Source of the DNA: Planctomycetota bacterium
GTDB taxonomy: Bacteria > Planctomycetota > Planctomycetia > Pirellulales > Pirellulaceae
Direction of reading: 5' to 3'
Assembly (NCBI GenBank): GCA_023430365.1
Contig: JAEZAS010000450.1
Span: 1 to 15,132 of the forward strand
Length of the DNA: 15,132 bases
The position numbers and the translations under genes were made by a program. This document shows positions 1 through 7,058 of this stretch, in pieces (positions within the stretch are counted from its first letter, which is position 1; every line of letters begins with the position of its first letter). Under the pieces are notes generated by a model. The model was not told the origin of the DNA and ran no database searches. It saw only the letters and a list, made by a program, of their open reading frames with translations.

Positions 1-72
1 AAGCGGAGCCTCGGGGTGGTTTCGTCCCCGGCTGGAGCCTGAGACGGAGAGACGCTTCGCGGTGGGCGCATG

Positions 73-107
73 AAAAAAGACCATCTGTTTGATTGCAGAT
101 GGTCTTT
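73..107 (-). terminator. Rho-independent terminator after tRNA-Ala
   Basis: A perfect 12-bp inverted repeat (76-87 pairing with 96-107, arm AAAGACCATCTG on the plus strand) with an 8-nt loop. Read on the minus strand it is followed by a run of six T (opposite 73-78). It begins 8 nt past the tRNA 3' end, so it most likely ends the tRNA transcript. The flanking A and T runs make it usable in both directions, but no plus-strand gene is seen to its left. Confidence 0.85.
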
Positions 108-113
108 GGGAAG

Positions 114-187
<74 letters not shown>

Positions 188-260
188 GCGTTGGGTGGCC
201 GACGGCTTCGTGGCTGGGCAAATTGCCTAACCGGAAGTTTCAGGTCGACCAGAATATGAC

Positions 261-289
261 AAACTATCGGTGTGGTTCGGGGATGTCAA
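261..289 (-). promoter_or_regulatory. Predicted sigma70-type promoter for tRNA-Ala
   Basis: On the minus strand a perfect -35 TTGACA (284-289) lies 17 nt from a -10-like TAGTTT (261-266). Transcription would start near 254 and give a pre-tRNA leader of about 67 nt. The -35 is consensus and the spacing ideal, but the -10 is only a moderate match. The assignment is inferred from position and hexamer match alone. Confidence 0.5.
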
Positions 290-469
290 GGACGGTAAAA
301 AGGCTCGGCGGACCGATACCATAGCTGGCTGGCGAATTTCGCTGGCCGAGCTGGCCGTTTTGACAAACCGGGTGATTTGGGAAACCCCACACTCGGCAGT
401 TGCGCTCCCCTGGGCCGGTTTTTGACCGGTCAGGACGAGCGACCCACCGTTTATCGACGAGACACCCGC

Positions 470-1552
470 GTGCGATTGAAGAAGACTGCCCTTACAGCCG
501 GAAAATTCGGCGTTTCTTTCGCGCTGCTGGGCTATCTCGGCTATCGGGCGTGGTCGGACTATCAGCTGCACCGCGAATCGTTCGAGGACCTGCTCGCCGG
601 CCCGAAGGACTGGGCGTTTCTGGGGCTGGCCTGGCTGGCGGTGCTGGGGGCCGTGCTGCTGACTTTCCTGCGCTGGCGGCTGCTCGTGCGGACGCTCGAT
701 ATCCCGCTGTCGATGCTCGACGCAATGCGGATCGGGTTCGTGGGATACATGTTCACGCTCGCCGCTTCGCTGGTGGGAGGAGACGCCCTGAAGGCGGCCT
801 ATCTGATCCACCTGCAGCCGAAGCGCAAGACCGAGGCGATCGCGACGGTGGTCATCGATCGGGCTCTCGGACTGTACGCCCTGCTGGTGCTGGCGGCGGT
901 GGCATCGCTGTTTCTGGATATTTCGGCGCTGAAGATCTCCGACACCGATCGGATGGTCATCACGCAGCTCTGCAACCTGTCGCGGATCCTGGCCGTGGGC
1001 ATTACGGTGGCGATCGGGCTGCTGATGGTGCCCGGGGTGACGACATCGAAAACGCTCGATCGGCTGGAACATCTGCCGGGGCTCGGCGGACAGTTGCACA
1101 AGCTGGTCGTGGCGATTCGCATCTATCGCCGGCGGGTGGACCGGATGCTGATCGCGTTTGCGATGAGCCTGGGAATGCACAGCCTGTACGCGTTGATGGT
1201 CTACTGGGTGGCGATTGGACTGCGGACGCCGCATCCGCCGCTCGGCTCGCACTTTGTGATTGTCCCCGTGTCGATGGTGGCTGGGACGCTGCCGATCGGG
1301 GCGTTTGAGCTGATCCTGGACATGCTCTACCGGAGCGTGTCGAGCGTGAACGTGCTGCCGAGCCAAGGGCTGGTGATCGCGCTGATTTATCGCTTGCTGC
1401 AGATTTCGGTGGCGAGCGTGGGGGTGGTGTTTTACCTGATGGGTCGCCGCGAGGTGAAGGAGCTGATGCACGAGGCGGAAGAAGTGGCGGCCACGGATAT
1501 CGACGAGCCGCTCCCCTCGGCGGCGGGCAGTGAAACGGCGCCGGCCCGATAG
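470..1552 (+). CDS. Lysylphosphatidylglycerol synthase TM-region / UPF0104 family membrane protein
   Basis: An integral membrane protein of about 360 residues with roughly eight hydrophobic segments. The family motif SLVGGDALKA is present in the third helix region and a late PIGAFE motif matches the P-x-G of flippase-like UPF0104 (LPG_synthase_TM) proteins. Members of this family move or modify lipid-linked substrates; the stand-alone TM form has no aminoacyl-transferase domain, so true lysyl-PG synthesis is unlikely and the substrate is unknown. The frame is open from a TTG at 377, but those first 31 residues are polar and unlike the family. I chose the GTG at 470 because the protein then starts VRLKKTALTAGKFGVS, just before the first helix. 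The ribosome site is weak, so the start is uncertain. A TTGACA at 360-365 could be a -35, but no good -10 follows. The C-terminus is an acidic cytosolic tail. Confidence 0.85.
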   Translation: MRLKKTALTAGKFGVSFALLGYLGYRAWSDYQLHRESFEDLLAGPKDWAFLGLAWLAVLGAVLLTFLRWRLLVRTLDIPLSMLDAMRIGFVGYMFTLAASLVGGDALKAAYLIHLQPKRKTEAIATVVIDRALGLYALLVLAAVASLFLDISALKISDTDRMVITQLCNLSRILAVGITVAIGLLMVPGVTTSKTLDRLEHLPGLGGQLHKLVVAIRIYRRRVDRMLIAFAMSLGMHSLYALMVYWVAIGLRTPHPPLGSHFVIVPVSMVAGTLPIGAFELILDMLYRSVSSVNVLPSQGLVIALIYRLLQISVASVGVVFYLMGRREVKELMHEAEEVAATDIDEPLPSAAGSETAPAR

Positions 1553-1560
1553 CGGCACTC

Positions 1561-1586
1561 AACTATTGACCTGTTTGTCAATAGTT
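1561..1586. promoter_or_regulatory. Perfect palindrome overlapping the DUF58 promoter (candidate operator)
   Basis: Perfect 10-bp arms AACTATTGAC (1561-1570) and GTCAATAGTT (1577-1586) are separated by CTGTTT. The palindrome covers the whole -35 element of the promoter at 1566-1594 and part of its spacer, the classic placement for a dimeric repressor operator. It could instead act as an AT-rich terminator hairpin for the upstream membrane-protein gene, whose stop is 8 nt away, since TTTCTATAATTT follows. The low GC of the stem makes the operator reading more likely. No regulator gene is in the window. Confidence 0.6.
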
Positions 1587-1594
1587 TCTATAAT
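1566..1594 (+). promoter_or_regulatory. Near-consensus sigma70-type promoter for the DUF58 gene
   Basis: -35 TTGACC (1566-1571, 5 of 6) and a perfect -10 TATAAT (1589-1594) are separated by exactly 17 nt. Transcription would start near 1601, leaving a leader of about 72 nt before the ATG at 1673. This is the best promoter in the window and stands out in GC-rich DNA. Confidence 0.75.
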
Positions 1595-1617
1595 TTCAAT
1601 CGTCGTCAAAGCACCTC

Positions 1618-1636
1618 CGGCTGGGCATGCCAGCCG
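1618..1636 (+). other. Hairpin in the DUF58 5' leader
   Basis: A 7-bp GC-rich stem (CGGCTGG at 1618-1624 with CCAGCCG at 1630-1636) with a 5-nt loop GCATG. It would lie in the 5' leader of the predicted transcript, about 17 nt after the inferred start and 36 nt before the ATG. No T-run follows, so it is not a terminator. It may stabilise the mRNA or be incidental. Confidence 0.4.
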
Positions 1637-1672
1637 CGGCGCTGCTTGGGGCGCAGGGCGAGTCGTCGACAC

Positions 1673-2566
1673 ATGTCGGTCGAAAAGTATCTGAAGCCGG
1701 AAGTCATCAACCAGATCAAGCGGTTGGACCTGCGCGCTCAGTTCGTGGTGAAAGGTTTTCTGCAGGGGCTGCATGCAAGCCCCTTCCACGGGTTTTCGGT
1801 GGAGTTCAGCGAGCACCGGCGGTATTCGACCGGCGACGATCCGAAGGACATCGATTGGCTGGTGTTCGCCAAGACCGACAAGTACTACGTCAAGAAGTTC
1901 GAGGCGGAGACGAACATCACCGGGTACCTGGTGATGGACCTGAGCCAATCGATGGGCTTCACGCATCGGCAGGAGCTGACGAAGTTCGACTACGCGATCT
2001 GCCTGGCTGCTTCGCTGTGTTACCTGATGGTGTATCAACAGGACCCGGTGGGGCTGATTACGTTTGACGAGCAGATTCGCGATAGCCTGGCGCCGAAGTC
2101 GAAACGGACGCAGCTAGGAACGATTCTCGCGCACCTGGCGAAGCTGCAACCGACGGGGCCGACGGACATCGCCAAGAGCCTGACGCAGATTGCGGCGATG
2201 CTGAAGCATCGCAGCCTGGTGATGATCTTTTCCGATTTGCTCGCGGAGCCCGGGCCTGTCTTTCAGGCCCTGCGGCGACTGCGGCATCGCGGAAACGATG
2301 TGATTCTGTTTCACATCCTCGACGAAGCGGAAGTGAATTTTCCGTACGAGGGGATCATCGAGTTCGAGGACCCCGAAAGCCACGAGAAAATTGTCGTCGA
2401 CGCGACGAGTTATCGGCGGGACTACAAGAGCGAGATCGAGGCGTTTCGCGAGATGTATCGGCGGGAGTGTTTTCAGACGGGAGTCGACTATCTGCCGCTC
2501 GATACGAGCATGCAGTTCGACAAGGCACTGCTGGAGTATCTGATCAGCCGGTCGGCGCGCGGCTAA
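1673..2566 (+). CDS. DUF58 domain protein (vWA-like)
   Basis: A soluble 297-residue protein of the DUF58 family, which has a von Willebrand A-like fold and usually works with MoxR-type AAA+ ATPases in envelope or metal-cofactor maturation. The DUF58 signature GDDPKDIDW is at residues 54-62 and a MIDAS-like DLSQS at 89-93 suggests a metal site. There is no membrane segment, unlike the larger DUF58 proteins. I chose the ATG at 1673 because MSVEKYLKPEVINQ matches the usual N-terminus of planctomycete homologues; a TTG at 1646 would add nine Arg-rich residues. It has its own strong promoter with an overlapping palindrome. No MoxR gene is adjacent within the window, which is unusual for the family. 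It converges with the HEAT lipoprotein gene, leaving only 9 nt between stops. Confidence 0.92.
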   Translation: MSVEKYLKPEVINQIKRLDLRAQFVVKGFLQGLHASPFHGFSVEFSEHRRYSTGDDPKDIDWLVFAKTDKYYVKKFEAETNITGYLVMDLSQSMGFTHRQELTKFDYAICLAASLCYLMVYQQDPVGLITFDEQIRDSLAPKSKRTQLGTILAHLAKLQPTGPTDIAKSLTQIAAMLKHRSLVMIFSDLLAEPGPVFQALRRLRHRGNDVILFHILDEAEVNFPYEGIIEFEDPESHEKIVVDATSYRRDYKSEIEAFREMYRRECFQTGVDYLPLDTSMQFDKALLEYLISRSARG

Positions 2567-2575
2567 GCGGGTTCG

Positions 2576-3280
2576 CTAGTGGGCGTTTTGCAGGCCCGTG
2601 CGAGGATCGACCTTTTTGAGCGTGGTGCGAGCGAGGCCGCGGAGCGTTTCGTCCTGCTTCGTGTCGTTGAGGAGGGTCGTGAGCTTGTCGACGAGCTTGG
2701 GGTCGGCCTTGCTGGCGGCGGGGCCGATGTTGGCGAGGGCGGTGAGAGCGGCTTTGCGCTGGTCGAAGTCGTCGCTATCGACGGTGGAGACGAGTTTGTT
2801 GACGATGGTTTTGTCGGTGGGCTGAATCCGGCCGAGGCATTCGGTGGCTTTCAGGCGCAGCTGCCGAGGTTCGGCCGAGGCGGCTTGCAGGAGCGGTTCC
2901 TTACCGGCGGCGCCGACTCGGGAAAGGGCCCGGCAGGCGGTGATTCGCACGGCGAGGTGACGGTTTGGATCGGCCAGTGCTGTGGAGAGATGGGGGACTG
3001 CGTCGCGACCCTGGGCGCCGAGCCATTGCTCGATCTGCATAAGTTCCTGGCTGGAAGGACTACCGCTCGCGGAGAGTTGTTCGACGGCGTTGAGCGCTTC
3101 GGGGACGCTGTCGTAGTTGACGGTGCTGGCTTGGGCCGGCGGCGAGGCTTCAGCCTGCTTTGTCTCGGTCTTGGTCTTCTTCGTCGAGACGGTGGTTTTT
3201 GCCGCCCGCTCGCCGCAGCCGATCAGGGCGAGTGTTACGAATGCGAAAACGAGGAGCCGCCGTGCCTTGCCCAGTTCCAT
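2576..3280 (-). CDS. HEAT-repeat lipoprotein
   Basis: A 234-residue protein with a lipoprotein signal: basic start, hydrophobic core VFAFVTLALIGC and lipobox Cys22, so it should be lipid-anchored outside the inner membrane. A Lys/Thr-rich linker (about 25-50) follows. From about residue 55 it carries alpha-helical HEAT/PBS-like repeats, visible as LAVRITACRALSRVG, LRLKATECLGRI and QRKAALTALANIGPAA. Such repeats are protein-binding scaffolds; no catalytic motif is seen. It lies 100 nt downstream of a second HEAT lipoprotein gene on the same strand, so the two may be co-transcribed. The start is the ATG at 3280, which gives a complete signal peptide though no clear ribosome site precedes it. 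The partner is unknown. Confidence 0.85.
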   Translation of the reverse strand: MELGKARRLLVFAFVTLALIGCGERAAKTTVSTKKTKTETKQAEASPPAQASTVNYDSVPEALNAVEQLSASGSPSSQELMQIEQWLGAQGRDAVPHLSTALADPNRHLAVRITACRALSRVGAAGKEPLLQAASAEPRQLRLKATECLGRIQPTDKTIVNKLVSTVDSDDFDQRKAALTALANIGPAASKADPKLVDKLTTLLNDTKQDETLRGLARTTLKKVDPRTGLQNAH

Positions 3281-3380
3281 AGCTACCGCTTACCGAGGAG
3301 GGAGAGAAAGTCGTTCCGAAGCGATGTAGTGTGGCGGTCGGTCGAGCGAGAAGCAACCCAGAGCGGGGAGCAAGCCTTGC

Positions 3381-3980
3381 TTACCGGCGGCCTCCCTGCC
3401 CCGGCACATCCGGAGCGGGCTGCAGGAGATCGAGCATCAAAGCCGGGACCGCGACGGCCGCATCAGGCCCGATATTGCCGAGGGCCTTGGCGGCGTACTT
3501 GCGGACCATTTCGTCCTCGTCGTCGAGCAAGCGAGTGAGCTCGGGGGCTGCGGCTTTGGCGTCGGGTCCCATTCGCATGAGCACGCGGGCGGCTTCCCGA
3601 CGCACTTCGGGATCGCGATGTTGCAGCGCCTGCACGAGGGACGGAACCGCAGGTGGGCCGATGCGGGCGAGCGATTCGGCGGCGATTTCCTTGTCGGAGA
3701 TTTCGCTCAGCGGGCGTTCGAAGCTCGGTGATTGGTACTGCACGGTCACTCGTGAGGAGTCGCCCGGAACGCCTGTTGCCGAGGGACGAGGGAGCGAAGG
3801 CCGTGGCAGCTCAGGACCGACCGAATTCATCTGGGCTTCGGTCGCCGGATCGACACCGACATAGGTCTTGCCGGGCTTCGCGCCCGTGGTGATTGGCTTC
3901 GGCTCCGGCTGGCAACCGAGGAGAGTTGCGGTCGCCAGGAGGAGGGAGGCAATCGCGGCTGGGTGCGGTTTCGCGGGCAT
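3381..3980 (-). CDS. HEAT-repeat lipoprotein (second of a tandem pair)
   Basis: A 199-residue predicted lipoprotein: signal sequence with AIASLLLATATLLGC and lipobox Cys23, then a Pro-rich extracytoplasmic linker (about 25-85) and two to three HEAT repeats in the C-terminal half. The repeats read EIAAESLARIGPPAVPSLV, EVRREAARVLMRMGPDA and MVRKYAAKALGNIGPDA. It probably serves as a binding scaffold at the membrane surface. It is the upstream member of a same-strand pair with another HEAT lipoprotein. The two differ in linker and repeat spacing and are at most distant paralogues. The ATG at 3980 gives the full signal peptide; the ribosome site is weak. Confidence 0.84.
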   Translation of the reverse strand: MPAKPHPAAIASLLLATATLLGCQPEPKPITTGAKPGKTYVGVDPATEAQMNSVGPELPRPSLPRPSATGVPGDSSRVTVQYQSPSFERPLSEISDKEIAAESLARIGPPAVPSLVQALQHRDPEVRREAARVLMRMGPDAKAAAPELTRLLDDEDEMVRKYAAKALGNIGPDAAVAVPALMLDLLQPAPDVPGQGGRR

Positions 3981-4230
3981 GGAGAACGCTCGATGGGCAA
4001 ACTGAATCAGTCCCTTTCAGCATCGTCGAGCGGAAGCTGACTGTCTAGCAGCGGCGGATCGTTTGGCGGCGAAGACAAGGCGTTTGCGGCGGCGACGCGT
4101 TGCTTATTCGCATCATGCGATATCGCGGCCGCTAGAGTCGGTCGAACCGGCCCCTGGAGGGAGTGGTTTTTTGGCGGCCGAACGGTCGAGTGGAAGGCGG
4201 CGGCGGGCGATTCGTGATAGGGTTGCGGCG

Positions 4231-4235
4231 GGAGG
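4231..4235 (+). promoter_or_regulatory. Ribosome binding site fixing the start at 4243
   Basis: GGAGG 7 nt before the ATG at 4243. It decides the start of the small membrane protein; the frame is open upstream to a TTG at 4063, but that extension is Arg-rich and unsupported. Confidence 0.75.
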
Positions 4236-4242
4236 TTTGCTG

Positions 4243-4794
4243 ATGTTTTCCTTCACTGAGTTCCGGGGACAGGCTTCGTACCACCAGACGGGCACGATCA
4301 CGGTCAATGAGCACTACTACACGCGGGTGAAACCCGGCTGGCTCATCGGCCTGAAGCTGCTTGGCCTGACGGCGATGATCGCCGTGGCTTATGCGATTGC
4401 GCTCCCCAGCCTGCGAGGCATGCTGCCGATGTGGCAGGTGGTCGTGCTCATCGCAGGAGTGATGCTGATCTATGTGGGCGTTGCCTTCTTCGTTCGCCCG
4501 GAGCCGAACGGCGACAACATGGGCATTGTCGGCGGGCTCTGCAACGATCCGTTTCAGTATTCGGACAACATCAACCGCTGGCTCTGGCAGCTGCACTGCA
4601 CGCTCGGGCCCGGACGCTTCGCCGCTGAGACGCTGCTCGATGTTTGCGTCTACTTTGGTCTGGCTGGGGGCGAGGAGGTCGTCGAGGCGAGTGAATTTCC
4701 AGACTCACTCGACCTGGGCGAAGGCGAGGAAAGCTCCTCACCCGTAAATCTCGAGACGACACTCGCTCCGGATCGTTTCTTCGCTCGTCGGTGA
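4243..4794 (+). CDS. Two-helix membrane protein of unknown function
   Basis: A 183-residue protein I do not recognise. It has a polar N-terminus (1-30, MFSFTEFRGQASYHQTGTIT), two strong membrane segments (about 33-54 and 64-84), a middle part with NRWLWQLHCTLGPGRFAAETLLDV (about 111-134) that may be an amphipathic helix, and an acidic Ser-rich tail (about 143-165, EEVVEASEF and LGEGEESSS). No catalytic motif is visible. The start is set by a GGAGG ribosome site 7 nt upstream. It faces the HEAT lipoprotein genes divergently across 262 nt and converges with the FAD oxidoreductase gene with 37 nt between stops. A planctomycete-restricted family is my guess. Confidence 0.72.
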   Translation: MFSFTEFRGQASYHQTGTITVNEHYYTRVKPGWLIGLKLLGLTAMIAVAYAIALPSLRGMLPMWQVVVLIAGVMLIYVGVAFFVRPEPNGDNMGIVGGLCNDPFQYSDNINRWLWQLHCTLGPGRFAAETLLDVCVYFGLAGGEEVVEASEFPDSLDLGEGEESSSPVNLETTLAPDRFFARR

Positions 4795-4831
4795 CGAACG
4801 GATCAATGCGGCGAGAGAGCGATCGACCGCC

Positions 4832-6904
4832 CTACTTCGCCGGCAGAAGCTGCACGGCATCGACAACGACGTGGCCGCGGGCTCCCTCATTGCTGATCGT
4901 GATCACCGCTTCGTCGCCGAAACGATAACTGCCGACCGCGACCCACAGCCGGGCGATGGGCGGAGTCTTCCGCTGATCGATATGCGCCGTCGCCCGTCCG
5001 TCGCCGTGCTCAATGGTGACCGGGACCTTCGGCGCGCGGTTGCCATTGGCCGTGTAGGCAACTCGCACCTCGTACCGTCCTGCCTCCTTCACGGGGAGCT
5101 TGAACGTCACTTTCCGTGAGCCCTGTTGCTCCGCGTTGTCGTGGATGTAGCCGGCGGCGACAAACGGACCGAGCGAGGAGCTCGGCAGCCACTCGCCGGT
5201 CTTCTCGGCCTGCTCATCGTCCATCACGATCCCCGGAAGCTTCTTCGGATCGACGCTCGTCGGGCTGACGCGTTTGGGGCCAGTCCACACGAGAACCTGC
5301 TTGTCTTCGAGCAGCCGTTGCTTCAGCTTCGCGTAGTCCACTTCCTGCACAGCAACACCCGCGTCGATCGACTGACACGCAGCCGTTGCCGCCGACTGGC
5401 CGAGCACCATGAAGACCGGCTCCATGCGAATGCTGCCGTACGAAATGTGCGACGCTGACAAGCAAACCGGCACCAGCAGATTCGAGCATTCGCTCTGCTT
5501 GGGAACGATCGAGCGATAGGAAATCGGATACGGAGATACTCCGACCTGGACGTCCCCTTCGTTGCGAGCATGCCCGTTGGCGTCGACATATCGCTGGGTG
5601 TTGTGCGAGTCCATGTTGTAGGCGCCCAGGCCCACCGAGTCCTCTGCCTCCCGGCGTCCCTGGCAGTCTTGCTGGGTCATTACATAGTCGGAGATCATTC
5701 GTCGGGCTTCACGCACATAGAGCTGGTGAGGCCAGCCGCCGGTTCCCTGGAACTCGTCCTTGGCGAGACCCCAGCGGGCCACTTCGTTCCGAATCTTCTC
5801 CGGCACGCGAGGATTGCTTACGAGCGTCCACATGAGTCCCTTCTGATAAAGCTCGTGCTCTTTGACGATCTTCTCGCGAGTGGCATAGTCGCCATCGGGA
5901 TAGTCGTAGTTCATCCCGATGTTGTCGGTCGAAAAACCAAAGTTGTTGTTCACGTCGGTCTTGCGGTTGGGCATCATCACCGGAGCCCAAGGGATGCGAG
6001 TTTCTCCCGCTTCAAAGTTCCGAAGCAGCAATTCGTAGCGCGCCGGGTCGTAACCTTCCGGCTTGCTCCAAGGGATTTGGTTTTCCTTCACATCGGTCGT
6101 GCACATGCGGAAGTTGTACGCCTGGACGCGATGGTCGCCGGCTCCTTCTTCGCCCGGCCCGTCACCATGCACTCCCGGAAGCAGCCCGCTCTTGGGATCG
6201 CCCGGCCGAACGTACGGATCGACACCTGCGACCATCTGATGGTGCCTGGCGTTTTTCACCTGAACGCCGTTGAGCGATTCGTCGTAGACGCTGCCCGCTT
6301 CCCGGCCGACGTGATACTTCACGCCCGCTTCGGCCATCAAATCGCCTTCGTAGGTCGCGTCGATGAAGCGTTTGCCGCTGAACTTGCGGCCGCTCTCCAT
6401 CCGGACCGAGACGATTCGCCCGTTTTTCTTCTCGACACCGTTGTTCAGATCCAACCGCTCGCCGAAGACGACCTCAACACCCGCCTCGCGGCAGAAGTCG
6501 TTCATGATCTGCTCGGCCACGTGCGGTTCGAATTTCCACATTGCGTCTTCGGCTCCGTTCATGAGGCCATTATTGGGCTTCTCGTGAACCCATTTCGCAG
6601 AGTCCGAATAGTGCTTCTTGACCCGCTGATAGAACTCGCGGCTGATGCCGCCGATCGCCGCCTTGTTGCCGATGTCGGTGGCCCCCAAGCCGCCGCTCGT
6701 CAGTCCGCCGAGATGCTTGCCGGGCTCGATGACGACGGCTGTCTTGCCCATCCGCCGGGCCTGAACTGCGGCGGAGACGCCGCCACTGGTGCCGCCATAA
6801 ACGACGATATCGTACGAGGATTCCGCCGCATGGGCGGATGAGCCGAATAGCGCAGCAAGCGAGACCGATGCCGCTGCGGCCAGCGACGCAATCAGACGAA
6901 TCAT
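4832..6904 (-). CDS. Secreted FAD-dependent oxidoreductase with C-terminal golvesin/xanthan-lyase-like domain
   Basis: A 690-residue exported protein. A Sec signal peptide ends near AHA-A at residue 26. It is followed at once by an FAD-binding Rossmann motif (YDIVVYGGTSGGVSAAVQA, 31-49, then VVIEPGKHLGGLTSGGLGATD) typical of the FAD_oxidored (PF12831) family. The long middle part holds the flavoprotein body, including FIDATYEGDLMAEAG and the late SYGSIRMEPVFMVLGQSAATAA motif. Residues about 570-690 form a beta-rich domain (GPFVAAGYIHD, AGRYEVRVAYT, HVVVDAVQLLPA) like the C-terminal domain of xanthan lyase and golvesin proteins, often linked to polysaccharides. The substrate is unknown, perhaps a sugar. 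The frame is open to a TTG at 6940, but the ATG at 6904 gives a clean signal peptide and sits about 38 nt after a likely transcription start. It is probably its own transcription unit. Confidence 0.88.
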   Translation of the reverse strand: MIRLIASLAAAASVSLAALFGSSAHAAESSYDIVVYGGTSGGVSAAVQARRMGKTAVVIEPGKHLGGLTSGGLGATDIGNKAAIGGISREFYQRVKKHYSDSAKWVHEKPNNGLMNGAEDAMWKFEPHVAEQIMNDFCREAGVEVVFGERLDLNNGVEKKNGRIVSVRMESGRKFSGKRFIDATYEGDLMAEAGVKYHVGREAGSVYDESLNGVQVKNARHHQMVAGVDPYVRPGDPKSGLLPGVHGDGPGEEGAGDHRVQAYNFRMCTTDVKENQIPWSKPEGYDPARYELLLRNFEAGETRIPWAPVMMPNRKTDVNNNFGFSTDNIGMNYDYPDGDYATREKIVKEHELYQKGLMWTLVSNPRVPEKIRNEVARWGLAKDEFQGTGGWPHQLYVREARRMISDYVMTQQDCQGRREAEDSVGLGAYNMDSHNTQRYVDANGHARNEGDVQVGVSPYPISYRSIVPKQSECSNLLVPVCLSASHISYGSIRMEPVFMVLGQSAATAACQSIDAGVAVQEVDYAKLKQRLLEDKQVLVWTGPKRVSPTSVDPKKLPGIVMDDEQAEKTGEWLPSSSLGPFVAAGYIHDNAEQQGSRKVTFKLPVKEAGRYEVRVAYTANGNRAPKVPVTIEHGDGRATAHIDQRKTPPIARLWVAVGSYRFGDEAVITISNEGARGHVVVDAVQLLPAK

Positions 6905-6948
6905 GAGCAAAGCCCCAGCCAATCGAAGGTGACGCAACAAAGCGTCCC

Positions 6949-6954
6949 ATTATA
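6949..6954 (-). promoter_or_regulatory. Candidate -10 box for the FAD oxidoreductase gene
   Basis: A perfect TATAAT on the minus strand, 44 nt before the ATG at 6904. The start of transcription would be near 6942, within a small hairpin (GACGC at 6931-6935 with GCGTC at 6942-6946). No good -35 is found 16-18 nt upstream, so an activator or a non-standard sigma factor may be needed. Confidence 0.4.
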
Positions 6955-7058
6955 GCTGCGGTATTTTCGAATGCGCCCAGTTCCGTCCAGCCGCTCAACT
7001 TGCGGCCGGCGGACACCTGGCAATCGAACTCTGATTAGAAAGCTTGAGTGAGGCCTGC

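Noticed and set aside
1..71. Possible edge-truncated genes: short plus-strand open ends stopping at 42 and 73, and a minus-strand ATG at 71 open to the edge
   Set aside because: All are under 25 codons with no recognisable sequence, so none can be supported.
360..368. TTGACAAAC recurs at 360-368 (plus), 1574-1582 (minus) and 13359-13367 (minus), considered as a shared regulator site
   Set aside because: The word contains the -35 consensus, so recurrence near promoters is expected by itself; flanking bases do not match.
227..1558. Long minus-strand open frame (443 residues) opposite the UPF0104 gene
   Set aside because: Its peptide is His/Gln/Arg-rich with no fold-like pattern, whereas the plus-strand frame has clear membrane helices and family motifs. 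It is a GC-driven shadow.
5570..6841. Plus-strand open frame (423 residues) inside the FAD oxidoreductase gene
   Set aside because: Antisense to a gene with an intact FAD motif and signal peptide; no recognisable motif of its own.
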